From Nymphaea colorata (taxonomy: Eukaryota; Streptophyta; Magnoliopsida; Nymphaeales; Nymphaeaceae): a DNA stretch of 64,000 nucleotides. Positions 37,320-48,500 of this stretch are shown in pieces (position 1 is the first letter of the stretch; each line of letters begins with the position of its first letter). The stretch is from the NCBI RefSeq assembly GCF_008831285.2, contig NC_045151.1:2103544-2167543 (forward strand). The letters run 5' to 3'. The notes under the pieces are model-generated. The model did not search any database and was not told the DNA's origin. It saw nothing but the letters and a program-made list of their open reading frames with translations. Position numbers and translations under genes: made by a program.

Positions 37320-38675
37320 ATGGCGACGAAGGGGAGCGTGAGAGATCTGAGAAGGGAGGAGCTCAGGGGAAAGAGGGTGTTTTTGAGGGTCGATCTCAAT
37401 GTGCCCCTGGGCGAGAACCATAGGATCACCGATGACACGAGGATTAGGGCCTCCATCCCCACCATCAAGTATCTCATGGATGGTGGTGCCAAAGTCATCC
37501 TCGCCAGCCACCTGGTAGCTCATGTCCCCTCCTTGCGTTCATCGACGTGCCTCTGGCTGTGGCTCGCCGCTTCTTCTTCTTTCTTTCCTTCTTTGTAACT
37601 CTAAAGAGATAGCAGTGCAGAAGAAAATCTGAAGCTTTTTGCTTTTACAGGGACGTCCAAAGGGTGTTACACCCAAGTACAGTTTGAGCCCTCTTGTTCC
37701 AAGGCTATCTGAACTTCTTGGTATCAATGTATGCCGGCTCTCTACTTCTTAACTCTTAAATCTTTCTATTATACTACGATCGGCGTTGATTTAGGTGCTG
37801 CCTGCATAACAGGTCGAGAAAGCCGACGACTGCATCGGCGATGAGGTCGCAAAGAAGGTGCTGTCCCTCCCTGATGGAGGCGTTCTGCTTCTTGAAAACG
37901 TGAGGTTCTACCAGGAAGAGGAGAAGAACGACCCTGGTTTTGCCAAGAAGCTGGCTTCACTTGCAGACCTTTATGTAAATGACGCGTTTGGTACAGCACA
38001 CAGAGCACATGCTTCTACTGAAGGGGTCGCCAAGCTTCTGAAACCTGCTGTTGCAGGATTTCTCATGCAGAAGGCATATATTTATCTCTTTCTTTCCTCA
38101 ACTTACTTCTAAAAGATTTCTTCCGATGTGATAAACGTTTTATATCATTTAGCGTAATTATTATTCTATTTCTTGGTTGAGATTGTCGTAGTTGTTACTC
38201 TGCATGTAATTATATGGAATATGTGTCATATCATTGTGCAGGAATTGGACTATCTCGTTGGTGCTGTTTCAAATCCAAGGAGGCCGTTTGCTGCTGTAGT
38301 TGGTGGATCGAAGGTGTCGACCAAAATAGGAGTAATCGAGTCTTTGCTTGAGAAGGTCGATATCCTCATCCTTGGTGGAGGAATGATCTTCACCTTCTTC
38401 AAGGCTCAGGGTTACTCTGTGGGTTCTTCTCTTGTGGAGGAAGACAAACTCAATCTTGCAACATCACTCATTGAGAAAGCGACGGCGAAAGGCGTGGCCC
38501 TTCTGCTGCCTACTGATGTCATTGTGGCTGACAAATTTGCTCCTGATGCAGAGAGCAAGGTTGGTTTCTTCTCATGGCTGGTACTTCAATAGAATACTAC
38601 TTGAGAACTTGCAAACAAAGGACATGTCTCTGATCATTACTGAGTTTTGGGTTGCAGGTTGTTCCAGGGGACTGA
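37320..38675 (+). pseudogene. Truncated cytosolic phosphoglycerate kinase (upstream copy)
   Basis: Exons 37320-37514, 37651-37728, 37813-38073 and 38242-38559 are the same as in the downstream gene. Exon 5 is cut after 10 bp at 38667. The frame then continues into foreign DNA and stops at once (VVPGD, stop at 38673-38675). The product would be 289 residues: the whole N-terminal 3-phosphoglycerate-binding domain and part of the C-terminal domain, but without the NGPMGVFE segment, the GGGDTVA nucleotide-binding loop or the HISTGGG tail. It cannot be an active kinase, though it may be transcribed because its promoter is intact. Confidence 0.92.
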
Positions 38676-39635
38676 TTAGTGATTACATGGATGACCAAAT
38701 TGGAGTCCCACCGCCATTATTGAAAAAAACAAAGGAGAAACCATAACCATAGAGCACGTAGTTGGCACACCCTCTCTCTATCTACCACGTACTGATATAT
38801 TTATGGGGCGAGCAATCAGTGACGTACCAAACAGAACCAGCTGCATCTGTACACTCTCGGCCATGGTTCCGTCTCCTTCGATACGAACCCAGCTCCACGC
38901 GCTATGCCGTTTGGCCATCACAGCCTTCATCTTCCAATCAAGCCTGTCTGCCCAGGTTCCCCTGAACAATATTACAGACCACACGGCGTTGCTTTCCTTC
39001 AAGTTGTCCACCAACGACCCCATCAATGCACTGGCTAATTGGAACAGCAGTACTTCTTTCTGCAACTGGAATGGAGTGCTATGCAGTCGTCGGAGACAGA
39101 GAGTTGTAGCTCTAGATCTTGCTGCCATGTCCCTCGAAGGTACTGTTTCTCCATACCTTGCCAACCTCTCCTTCCTCCAGGCCCTCAACCTCAGCTCCAA
39201 TCTTTTTCATGGCACTCCTCCCATCGAGCTTGCTCAGCTTCCTCGGTTAAGAATCCTCCACCTGTCTGCAAATAATTTGGATGGCGCAATTCCACAAAGC
39301 TTGTGTCTCTGCCGTAGCCTTCAACAACTGTCTTTGTCGCGTAATCAATTCGAGGGTGCCATAGACGCGTGCTTCGGGAGCTTGCCAGATCTTGAGTACC
39401 TCTCCCTTCGTTCTAATAACTTGGTTGGTAGCACGATTCCACCTTCCTTGGCAAATCTGTCAAAGCTCGACACCTTAGATCTTTCCGGAAATGGACTGGT
39501 CGGGAACAGACCAGGCGAATTTGGCAGCATGCCTCGCTTGCGTAGAATCAATTTATCTTTCAACAACCTCACCGGCATGCTTCCGCCGTCCATGTTCAAC
39601 ATCTCCACCCTCCAAATCTTGAACGTAAGCCTCCA
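38668..39635 (+). other. 968-bp filler between the two PGK block copies
   Basis: This DNA is unrelated to PGK or copia and lies between the direct repeats. It contains about 195 bp of upstream sequence, including a TATA-like GATATATTTATGG near 38790, and 773 bp of the 5' coding part of an LRR receptor kinase. It is in the same orientation as PGK. It appears only once in the window. Confidence 0.85.
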
Positions 39636-39708
39636 TCAACGAATTTCAACAACTTTAAAGAAGAAAAGTAAGAAAAAATTACAACAGCCTCAACAAAACG
39701 GCGAATAA
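38863..39708 (+). pseudogene. LRR receptor-like kinase, N-terminal fragment (subfamily XII type)
   Basis: From the ATG at 38863 the frame gives a hydrophobic signal peptide (about residues 12-28, ending SLSAQ), an N-terminal cap (DHTALLSFK, WNSSTSFCNWNGVLC) and seven LRRs of the LxLSxNxLxGxIPxxLxxL plant type. At 39635, after about 257 residues (ILNVSL), the sequence switches to the repeated copia block. The frame then runs for 24 junk residues to a stop at 39706. The rest of the LRR region, the membrane span and the kinase are absent. Cap and repeat pattern match the EFR/Xa21 class of pattern-recognition receptors. The frame is uninterrupted, so the source gene was probably intact when copied. 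An upstream in-frame ATG at 38803 is less likely because it precedes the signal peptide by 20 residues. Confidence 0.85.
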
Positions 39709-42700
39709 TAATGTATGATTCGTAGTTTCAATGCTGACTATTTTTTGTGTGAAGGACCAGAAAACAGGCATAAGTTGGTATGTGGCGTCATCGTCGATGG
39801 CATGTACCGACTTCAATTAAATGACGCTGAGGCGGAGGTCTACGTTGGTGAGAGAGTACCAATCGAGCAGTGGCATCAGCACTTTGGCCATCCGGCGTTT
39901 AGGGTCGTCGATCAGATAGTTAGATGATTAGATTTACCATTTTCTTAAAAGACTTGATTTGAATAAAGTGCATGTGGATTGTCAGCATGGCAAAAACCAT
40001 AAAGTGCCCTTTTATGCTTCACAAGCGAATCTTTCTCATTCACTACTTGATTTGATTTTGTTTGGGGATGTGTGCCTACCATTTGCTTCGATTAATATCG
40101 TCGAAAAGAAAATATTGATTATTTTGACACTTTTTAGTCATATTGTAAAATCCACTACTATATGTGCAATGTTGTCTATAGCTATTAGTCATTGATGGAG
40201 GATTCGCCAGTTGGACATCAGCAATGCATTTTTACATGGGCTATCTTTTGGAAACCATTTACATTTACATGCACCAGCTACTCGAATAAGATAATAATGA
40301 TCATCCCAACTATGTTTGTCATATAGCTGGCAAACCCATAATTCTGACTTGGATCAGCAGATGACTAGTGGCGTCAGAGAGTGGACTAGTCAACTCGTCG
40401 ACTCGGTTGAGTATTCAAATAGTCATAATATAAATCATTGCAGCTGAATTGGCCGAGTCGGGCTGAGTCAAGGGCAAGCTAGGCCAATCTTGGCTCATGG
40501 TTGGATTTGTTGGCAATCGGTGCTGACTCAGGTGATTCTCTGACTCAGGTGATTCTCAAGTCAGCTCAGGGAGTTGACCAACTATGGTTTGCTGTATGCA
40601 AAAGCGTTTTATGGTTTAAAATAGCGTTTTATGGTTTAAAATAAGGTCCTTAAGCTTGTGCCCCCACCAATATCATGCCCTGTAGCTCTCAAGTTTGTCG
40701 TGGATAACGACACCTTTTATGATGCCACTACATATCAACGAATAGTCGGATCCCTTTAGTATGCTGGCCGGGCTTTTCCCTTGTCGTTCACAAATGCAGT
40801 TAGTTTATGCAACGACCAACTATAGATCATTAGCAAGTTGTTAAACATGTATTCTGGTATCTTAAAAACACTCTCTATTGTGGTCTTCTTATTCAAGCAT
40901 TATTCAAGCATCCAATGACTTTTGCCTTCAAGCTTATAGAGCTGTCAACCATCGTCTGTTCCAGCTCCAAAGAATATTATGCTGTCTCTACTGCAGCTGT
41001 TAAGTTTGTTTGGGTACAATATCCGCTCGAAGAGCTAAAGTTTCATTTGAAACACCTCCTCTTTTTTGGTGCGGCTATAGTAGAGCAGTGTACATGACCA
41101 TGCATCTAGTTTTTCATCAACATAACAAGCATGTGGAGATCAATATACATTTTTGTGCGTGACCATACTGCTAAAGGTCACCTCCAGTGTCCCACACATT
41201 GCATCTTTGCATCAGTTGGCCGACATATTCACTAAACTGCTTCTATTCAAGTGCTTTGAGTCCAGAACAAATTGCTGTTCCTCCCTAGACCAGAAGATCT
41301 GGATCTGGAATCCAGAATCATAAATTGGAGTTGATGGTGATTGGCGTGAATAGGCGAGCTGGCCTCAACGGCTTAAGATTCTTTCACATCGTCATCTGCT
41401 TTCAAGAAGGAAATCTCTCAAGCAGCTAAGGAAGATAACTACAACAATAATGCTTGCTATCTAAACAAAATACAGAGAACATTACATAACATTACATTCT
41501 AGGGGGTTGGCATAACGATTGGAGCGGGGTTGGTAAGCAGGTAGTCTTTATTTCAAATCGTTGAGTTATAACTCTTTATATTGTAAGAAAGAAACCACTG
41601 ACATCTAAAACACAGTAAAACATGGTGACAACGATACTCCAACTCCAAAACACCGAAGGTCCTATACCTTAGGATTAGGAAATAAAAGGTTTGGTAAGAG
41701 CTTCAAACCTTCTGACGATTAAAAAACCTCCGTTCACATAACATCCCCTAATGTAAATAGAAAGACCATAAAATTATCGCCCCAGGCCATGGTTAATAGA
41801 AAATAGTGCTGCATCCTTTCCCGTAGACAAAGGCAGAACCTACTGCATGCCGAACCACATCACTTTGTGCGCTCGTCTCTTTCTCTTTGATGCTTGTCTA
41901 AAAAGTATAAACTATCATTCTAGTAATTACTACTACAAGCTGTTGGAACTATATATTTTACTGGCAGCTTGAAGCCACTAGATTTTAGTTTCAATGTAAT
42001 ATTTGCTTGGAACACAAAAGATTAAGACATTCTCTGTTTCGTGATAGTGGATGTTGTTGGAATTCAGTCAAGTATTCCTTCCGTTACTGAATATCAGAAA
42101 GCTCTTCACACCTCGAATGCGTTGTCACCTGAGGGAAGAAGCTCTGAGGCCACTCAGCAGGCACACATCCACTGCAGCTGGTCACAAGACAGGTGGGGAA
42201 GAGCTCCACACTCATTTTTGATGTCTTCTCCAGAGCAGAGGGAGTAAAACAAGGGGACAAGGAGCAAACAGCATTTTACCAGTTAAAAGCAGCAGGAAAG
42301 AAGACGGTGGTGTTTGGCGCTTTCCGTTTGCTTGGGCTTTCTGCAAGGAAGAGGAAGAGAAGGGTGTCTTCACAGAGAGAGCATTAATGGCGACGAAGGG
42401 GAGCGTGAGAGATCTGAGAAGGGAGGAGCTCAGGGGAAAGAGGGTGTTTTTGAGGGTCGATCTCAATGTGCCCCTGGGCGAGAACCATAGGATCACCGAT
42501 GACACGAGGATTAGGGCCTCCATCCCCACCATCAAGTATCTCATGGATGGTGGTGCCAAAGTCATCCTCGCCAGCCACCTGGTAGCTCATGTCCCCTCCT
42601 TGCGTTCATCGACGTGCCTCTGGCTGTGGCTCGCCGCTTCTTCTTCTTTCTTTCCTTCTTTGTAACTCTAAAGAGATAGCAGTGCAGAAGAAAATCTGAA

Positions 42701-43734
42701 GCTTTTTGCTTTTACAGGGACGTCCAAAGGGTGTTACACCCAAGTACAGTTTGAGCCCTCTTGTTCCAAGGCTATCTGAACTTCTTGGTATCAATGTATG
42801 CCGGCTCTCTACTTCTTAACTCTTAAATCTTTCTATTATACTACGATCGGCGTTGATTTAGGTGCTGCCTGCATAACAGGTCGAGAAAGCCGACGACTGC
42901 ATCGGCGATGAGGTCGCAAAGAAGGTGCTGTCCCTCCCTGATGGAGGCGTTCTGCTTCTTGAAAACGTGAGGTTCTACCAGGAAGAGGAGAAGAACGACC
43001 CTGGTTTTGCCAAGAAGCTGGCTTCACTTGCAGACCTTTATGTAAATGACGCGTTTGGTACAGCACACAGAGCACATGCTTCTACTGAAGGGGTCGCCAA
43101 GCTTCTGAAACCTGCTGTTGCAGGATTTCTCATGCAGAAGGCATATATTTATCTCTTTCTTTCCTCAACTTACTTCTAAAAGATTTCTTCCGATGTGATA
43201 AACGTTTTATATCATTTAGCGTAATTATTATTCTATTTCTTGGTTGAGATTGTCGTAGTTGTTACTCTGCATGTAATTATATGGAATATGTGTCATATCA
43301 TTGTGCAGGAATTGGACTATCTCGTTGGTGCTGTTTCAAATCCAAGGAGGCCGTTTGCTGCTGTAGTTGGTGGATCGAAGGTGTCTACCAAAATAGGAGT
43401 AATCGAGTCTTTGCTTGAGAAGGTCGATATCCTCATCCTTGGTGGAGGAATGATCTTCACCTTCTTCAAGGCTCAGGGTTACTCTGTGGGTTCTTCTCTT
43501 GTGGAGGAAGACAAACTCAATCTTGCAACATCACTCATTGAGAAAGCGACGGCGAAAGGCGTGGCCCTTCTGCTGCCTACTGATGTCATTGTGGCTGACA
43601 AATTTGCTCCTGATGCAGAGAGCAAGGTTGGTTTCTTCTCATGGCTGGTACTTCAATAGAATACTACTTGAGAACTTGCAAACAAAGGACATGTCTCTGA
43701 TCATTACTGAGTTTTGGGTTGCAGGTTGTTCCAG
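39636..43734. repeat. 4,099-bp direct duplication, copy 2
   Basis: This starts TCAACGAATTTC directly after the LRR-kinase fragment and continues into the intact remainder of PGK exon 5 at 43735. Copy 2 therefore has the native right flank and copy 1 the native left flank, as expected if one A-B-C segment became A-B-filler-B-C. Confidence 0.95.
39707..41277 (+). mobile_element. Degraded copia pol remnant (copy 2)
   Basis: The same fragment as at 34640-36210 with the same stops and deletions, carried along in the block duplication rather than by a second transposition. Confidence 0.8.
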
Positions 43735-45006
43735 CTAAAGCAATACCTGAGGGTTGGATGGGGCTTGATATTGGGCCAGATTCAACCCAGGCATTCTGCG
43801 ACGCATTGGAGTCTGCCAAGACTGTGATATGGAATGGTCCCATGGGAGTCTTTGAATTCGAGAAATTTGCCGTTGGTACACAGGTAGCTGTGCAATATAA
43901 TCTTTTTCTTATCAATCTTGAACATGCCTTGTATTTTGACTATATTTTGGAACTGGGAGTTGCGACGGGATAAGAGCTTGATCTTCAATAAGAGGATTGT
44001 CTTTTTGTACTATTTATTCCTTCCTATTCCAAAAATAATCATCTTAGGTTAATAGTTTGAAAAAGTTGCTTCGTTTTGACACTAATAAATTAGTGTAGCG
44101 GATTTTAGCAGTTGCAACACCGAACTAGCTATTTAATTCGTTCGGAATGATCTGCAACCATGTGTTTCAGAAAAAGGAATTACTTAATGGATGGATTCCA
44201 ATTGATCAATAAAGTAGTAAAAACTAAAAAACAATAACGAAGTAGCAAAATAATTCATCTGCACACTTGTGTCTACTCTCATCTCCATTTGTACCCCGCG
44301 TAAACTCACACCTGTTTGTCCTTGCATCTCCATTTGTATCTGTGTAAGTTTGCATTTGTTTCTATTCCCATCTCCCTTTGTATCTCACTAATTCGTGTTA
44401 GTAACGAGGCCCTCTCGCTCACGACACCACAACACCAAGATCAGAAACGAAAACGAGAAAGAAAAAGGAAGACAAGAATTTTAAGTAGGTCAGAAACAAA
44501 GTTTTCCTATGTCCACGATCACACAGAATTTTTCACTGTCACATAAAAGATCAATAACCGTCCCTTTTTAAACATGGGGATTAGGCCAAATTAAAGAAGT
44601 GGGTCAGACACTAATGTGACCAACTGGCCAGAAAGTGTGCGGTCTTAGTGGTACTGCACACTGGTCGATTGAACGTAAACCCCATCAACTACAGGTTTTC
44701 AGGCAGTTTCGAGTAAATTTTGCATGTTCTGTAGTTGGCTCTTCTTTCTTGTTAGGTTTGTTTTACAAGGAGTTCTCATTGCCATACTTGTTTCAGGCCA
44801 TTGCCAAGAAGCTTGGGGAGCTTACGGGGAATGGTGTGACGACGATCATCGGTGGCGGAGACACGGTTGCTGCGGTGGAGAAGGCAGGCCTCGGAGAGAA
44901 GATGAGTCACATCTCCACGGGAGGGGGCGCGAGCCTGGAGTTGTTGGAAGGCAAAATGCTTCCGGGGGTTCTTGCCCTCGATGATGCAGCTCCTGCAACT
45001 CACTGA
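42387..45006 (+). CDS. PGK: Phosphoglycerate kinase, cytosolic (complete copy)
   Basis: Six exons: 42387-42581, 42718-42795, 42880-43140, 43309-43626, 43725-43883, 44797-45006, totalling 1,221 bp (406 residues; Arabidopsis cytosolic PGK3 has 401). It catalyses 1,3-bisphosphoglycerate + ADP to 3-phosphoglycerate + ATP. The N domain carries RVDLNVPL, the SHLGRPKG loop (split by intron 1), LLLENVRF and GTAHRAHAS. The C domain carries [50 protein letters not shown] and the [16 protein letters not shown] tail. The protein begins MATKGSV with no transit peptide, hence the cytosolic call. Intron 3 uses a GC donor (AAG-GCATAT); the other introns are GT-AG. The last intron is 913 bp. A possible AATAAA signal lies at 45149. 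Confidence 0.95.
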
Positions 45007-45599
45007 GCCGCGAACGTTATAAAATGCGCTATCGTGTGTGACGAACAATGCTTGTCCGTTTTCCAGCCGGTGGCTTTATAGCTTCAGCTTACGTTTGGTT
45101 ACTGTTCTCCAAGTGCACCTGTTCCTTTTCTTTCTGTAAATACAAAATAATAAAATCCTCGTCCAATTCCTTTTCTTTATGTAAATACAACTCGGAAATA
45201 CAACTCGATAATATACTCAGTTTTCTTTCTTGGCAATTTTTCGAAACCAACCTTTAACCCTGTTTTAAGATAAAGGCATTTGTTTGGCCACCGTGTCATG
45301 TTTCAGATTTTTTGACAGCATACATATGTTATTGAACACTTTTTATCCTCAATTGGAGTTTGATCGAGTGGATGAAATCCTTGGGGGCTACTGCGTTGTG
45401 TTGGAGTGCTGCTGGTGTTTTCTCTCCGTGTAAACAAAACTGCGAAAAAGCAGAGGTATAAACATCAAATCATAAGCAGATGTAATCCATGGAAGCTCTT
45501 CATTGCTAATTTCAGCATGCAATCATTCTGAGCGCCAATTACATGTGCGACGTGTGGAGTTGCGTTAAATACAATCATGAACTTCATTCATGGAAAACA
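45007..45599. other. Convergent 3' ends of PGK and the PPR gene
   Basis: PGK (plus) and the PPR gene (minus) are transcribed toward each other and are separated by 593 bp. This must hold both 3' UTRs. No other coding sequence is seen. Confidence 0.6.
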
Positions 45600-48500
45600 T
45601 CAGGTTACGGGAAACAGGGTCGGCATCTCCTTATGCATTGTCCTTATCACAGCCATCACTTGCTCAGTCTGTTCCTGGTTTGTGCATGCTGAGATGAGCA
45701 CTTTAGCAGTGCCACCATCTGGATAACAACCATTATCAACCATTTCTTCAAAAATTTCTATGCATTTCTTATACTGTTTCTTTCTAGCATATGCCCCAAG
45801 CCTGGATGTCCATGTCACAACGTCAGGTTTCAAATTCTTCCCACTAAGAGAAGCAAAAACTTGTTCAACTTTCTCGCAGAAGCCCGCTCGAGCGTATAGA
45901 TTTATCAGGATATTATAGGTGCTTATATCTGCTGGGTATGCACCATTTTCCACAGTATCCAAAGCCCTTTCCATTTTCTCGAAGTAACCCGCCCGACCAT
46001 ACATGTTAATTAGGCTGTTTACAACAAAGGTGTCTGGTTGGATCCCTGATTTAACCATCTGAGTAACAATTTCCTCGCATTTTGTAACGTTTCCTGCTCT
46101 TGAGTATGCAGACAACAGTAACATATGTGATTTCATGGTGGGCTTGAATCCTCTGAGCTTTAACTCATCGAAAACTGCTCTTGCATCTGCAGTTAGGAGA
46201 TATTAGCACACAAGTGAGATCCTTACACACCCCTCAGGGCTTTTGTTTTTTCAAATCAATATGAAAGTTCAGAAAATAAATTAACCAGTCTTCTAGACAA
46301 TTGTCGCAACACTTGATGTTTGGATCATGCTGAACCACCATAGGAACATATATATTATATATCGTAAAAAAATGGGAGAACAAAATTGCTAATATTTAAG
46401 GTTGGCACTGGGTTTTTCATGTAGATGCATTACATACAAAGCATTTCATGATGATGCAATAGAAACTAAATTGCTATACCACGAGAAAATGCAGATATAG
46501 AATCTCCACATTTCCTTCAAGTACATGAGAAAAACAAAGTCTGGACTCTGGAGGCCTGCTCCTTTCCTGTTGGAGAATGTGTAGCTAAAACATGGAAGTT
46601 AAAAAACGTGTTTGCACATGCGTGAGGAGAACAGAGATTCAAGGGCGAGCTGCCTCCTCAGGCCAGTGACAAATCCCCAATTTTATTCAGCCTCGGCACT
46701 AATTAAGATGCCAATTTCAATTCTGCAATGACAAAGCAAGGAATTTAATGTTCTTCTACCCACTCTCACAACCATGGAGTGGTGCTCCTGAAACCAACCC
46801 AACCTATGTGCAGCCCAAGCTGCAAGCCGTTTTGAGTCTAACATCTATTCCTATAAGATCTTACAAGCTTTTGTTTCATCCTTTCATTTGGAGCATTAGA
46901 AATTTTATAGATCAGCAACAATTTTACCACATTCATATGATTGATGACCAGTTCACCTTGTCCAAAAATTGATATTTGTATCTTACGTATGTTTGAGCAT
47001 TTTTTTCCTATTCAACAAGCCTATAGGGGACCCTTCAATTCACTCAGTTATCTTTGGTTGTATGAGCTTTGAACACAAATTCATTTTTTCACAGCTTGGC
47101 CATAGTTATGTTTCAACTTGAGTCTTTCACCTTGACCATTGTTGCTTTCAATATGCTTTCTTCCATGCACATGGTTCAACTTAGAGCATGAGTTTGGCTA
47201 AAACAAAGTCCTACTGACATATATTTTAGGTTCTATGAAGACATGAAAATTAATGACAATGATGGTTTAGAATAGTGAAATTTTTCATAGGGCTTTTACG
47301 ATATTCATCTTTACATAATTAAATTTCTCATCAGTTATTTAATGAAAAATAGTAAATTGGACTCTTCAACTGAATGTTACTAGAGAAAGAACTAGAGAAT
47401 AAGGAGTACCAACAAAAGGTGAATATGTTTACCGGAGCAACTATGAATGGTCTCAAATGAATAGTTTTAGAATCACTTGTTCAATTTTTTACAAATGCAT
47501 CCCTTCCTTATGTTACTGATGAATTTGTCCCTAATATTTGTACTTTAAGACAAACTCATATTTGTTATTTAATCATGATTAACAGCTAACTGTAGTCATA
47601 CTTGAAAAAAATGGGCTAGGCATTTGAAAACCACTAGTATGCTATTTATTATTTCATTCCTTTCTTTGCTTTTAAAGAATATGTTTTTCAATTGGAAGGA
47701 GAACAGTTTTAGTAAAAAAAATTAATCTCAAAGCCTATTTTGGAATACTTAAGTAAAAAGTAGTGATAAAATAGCAATTAAGGCAGGGAAGGAAAACAAT
47801 TGTTGTTGAAAATTTTAACCTCAAGGGCTAATTTGGAATACTTAAGTAAAAGGCAGTGACAACATAGCAAAGAAGGCAGGCGATAAATTTGTCAATTAGT
47901 CACAGACGAATATGGGAAAAGACCATGATTTCTACATCCTTTTTGAATGTGAAATTTCCAATGACCTTATGTTCATTGCATATACAACCTAATGTTGAAG
48001 CCACTACTTATTGAGCATTCAAACTCAAATGAAAGAAAAAATCACCAAAAAGCACAAAGGTTTTGAGAAAGAAGCTTGCAAAACACAAAGGACTAGCCTC
48101 AACATGGGAAACTAAGCATCTTAGCCTCCAAGGAATAGATCTTTTGTTAGTTGGGCATTTTGGAAGGGTTTAGTTAACCCTTTGGAAGGTAAAGCTAAGC
48201 AAGAACAGAGGTTGTACAGTTGATGTAGTTAAGATACATGTCATGCTTTGATATGTTTATATTTCTTGTTTGTGTATTAATATTTCCATTGAGTAATCCT
48301 TTGAATCACTCATGCATCAGGAGGAGCTAGCAACAAGAAAATAGATGTCCATGTAATTGCCAAAAAGCTTCACCCTAGGAACTGAGTGTTAACACTGAAA
48401 CCAACTTGATTTTCTCATCCTTGAGTTCGCAAATTGCAATTGCGTTTGATTCTTTTACGAATTCCCACCATGTAAACTAATCCTTATAGGCTTATATCAT

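Larger units (their letters stand above)
34569..38667. repeat. 4,099-bp direct duplication, copy 1
   Basis: This is co-linear with 39636-43734 at a constant offset of 5,067 bp. It contains copia debris, the PGK upstream region and PGK exons 1-4 plus the first 10 bp of exon 5. Read against copy 2, the only difference I noticed is G at 38319 versus T at 43386, a synonymous serine change. The right limit is inside PGK exon 5. Confidence 0.95.

Noticed and set aside
45600-46186. Separate single-exon PPR gene
   Set aside because: Its upstream boundary is a clean acceptor in phase with exon 48725-48849, and the joined protein follows At2g35130, so it is the last exon of one gene.
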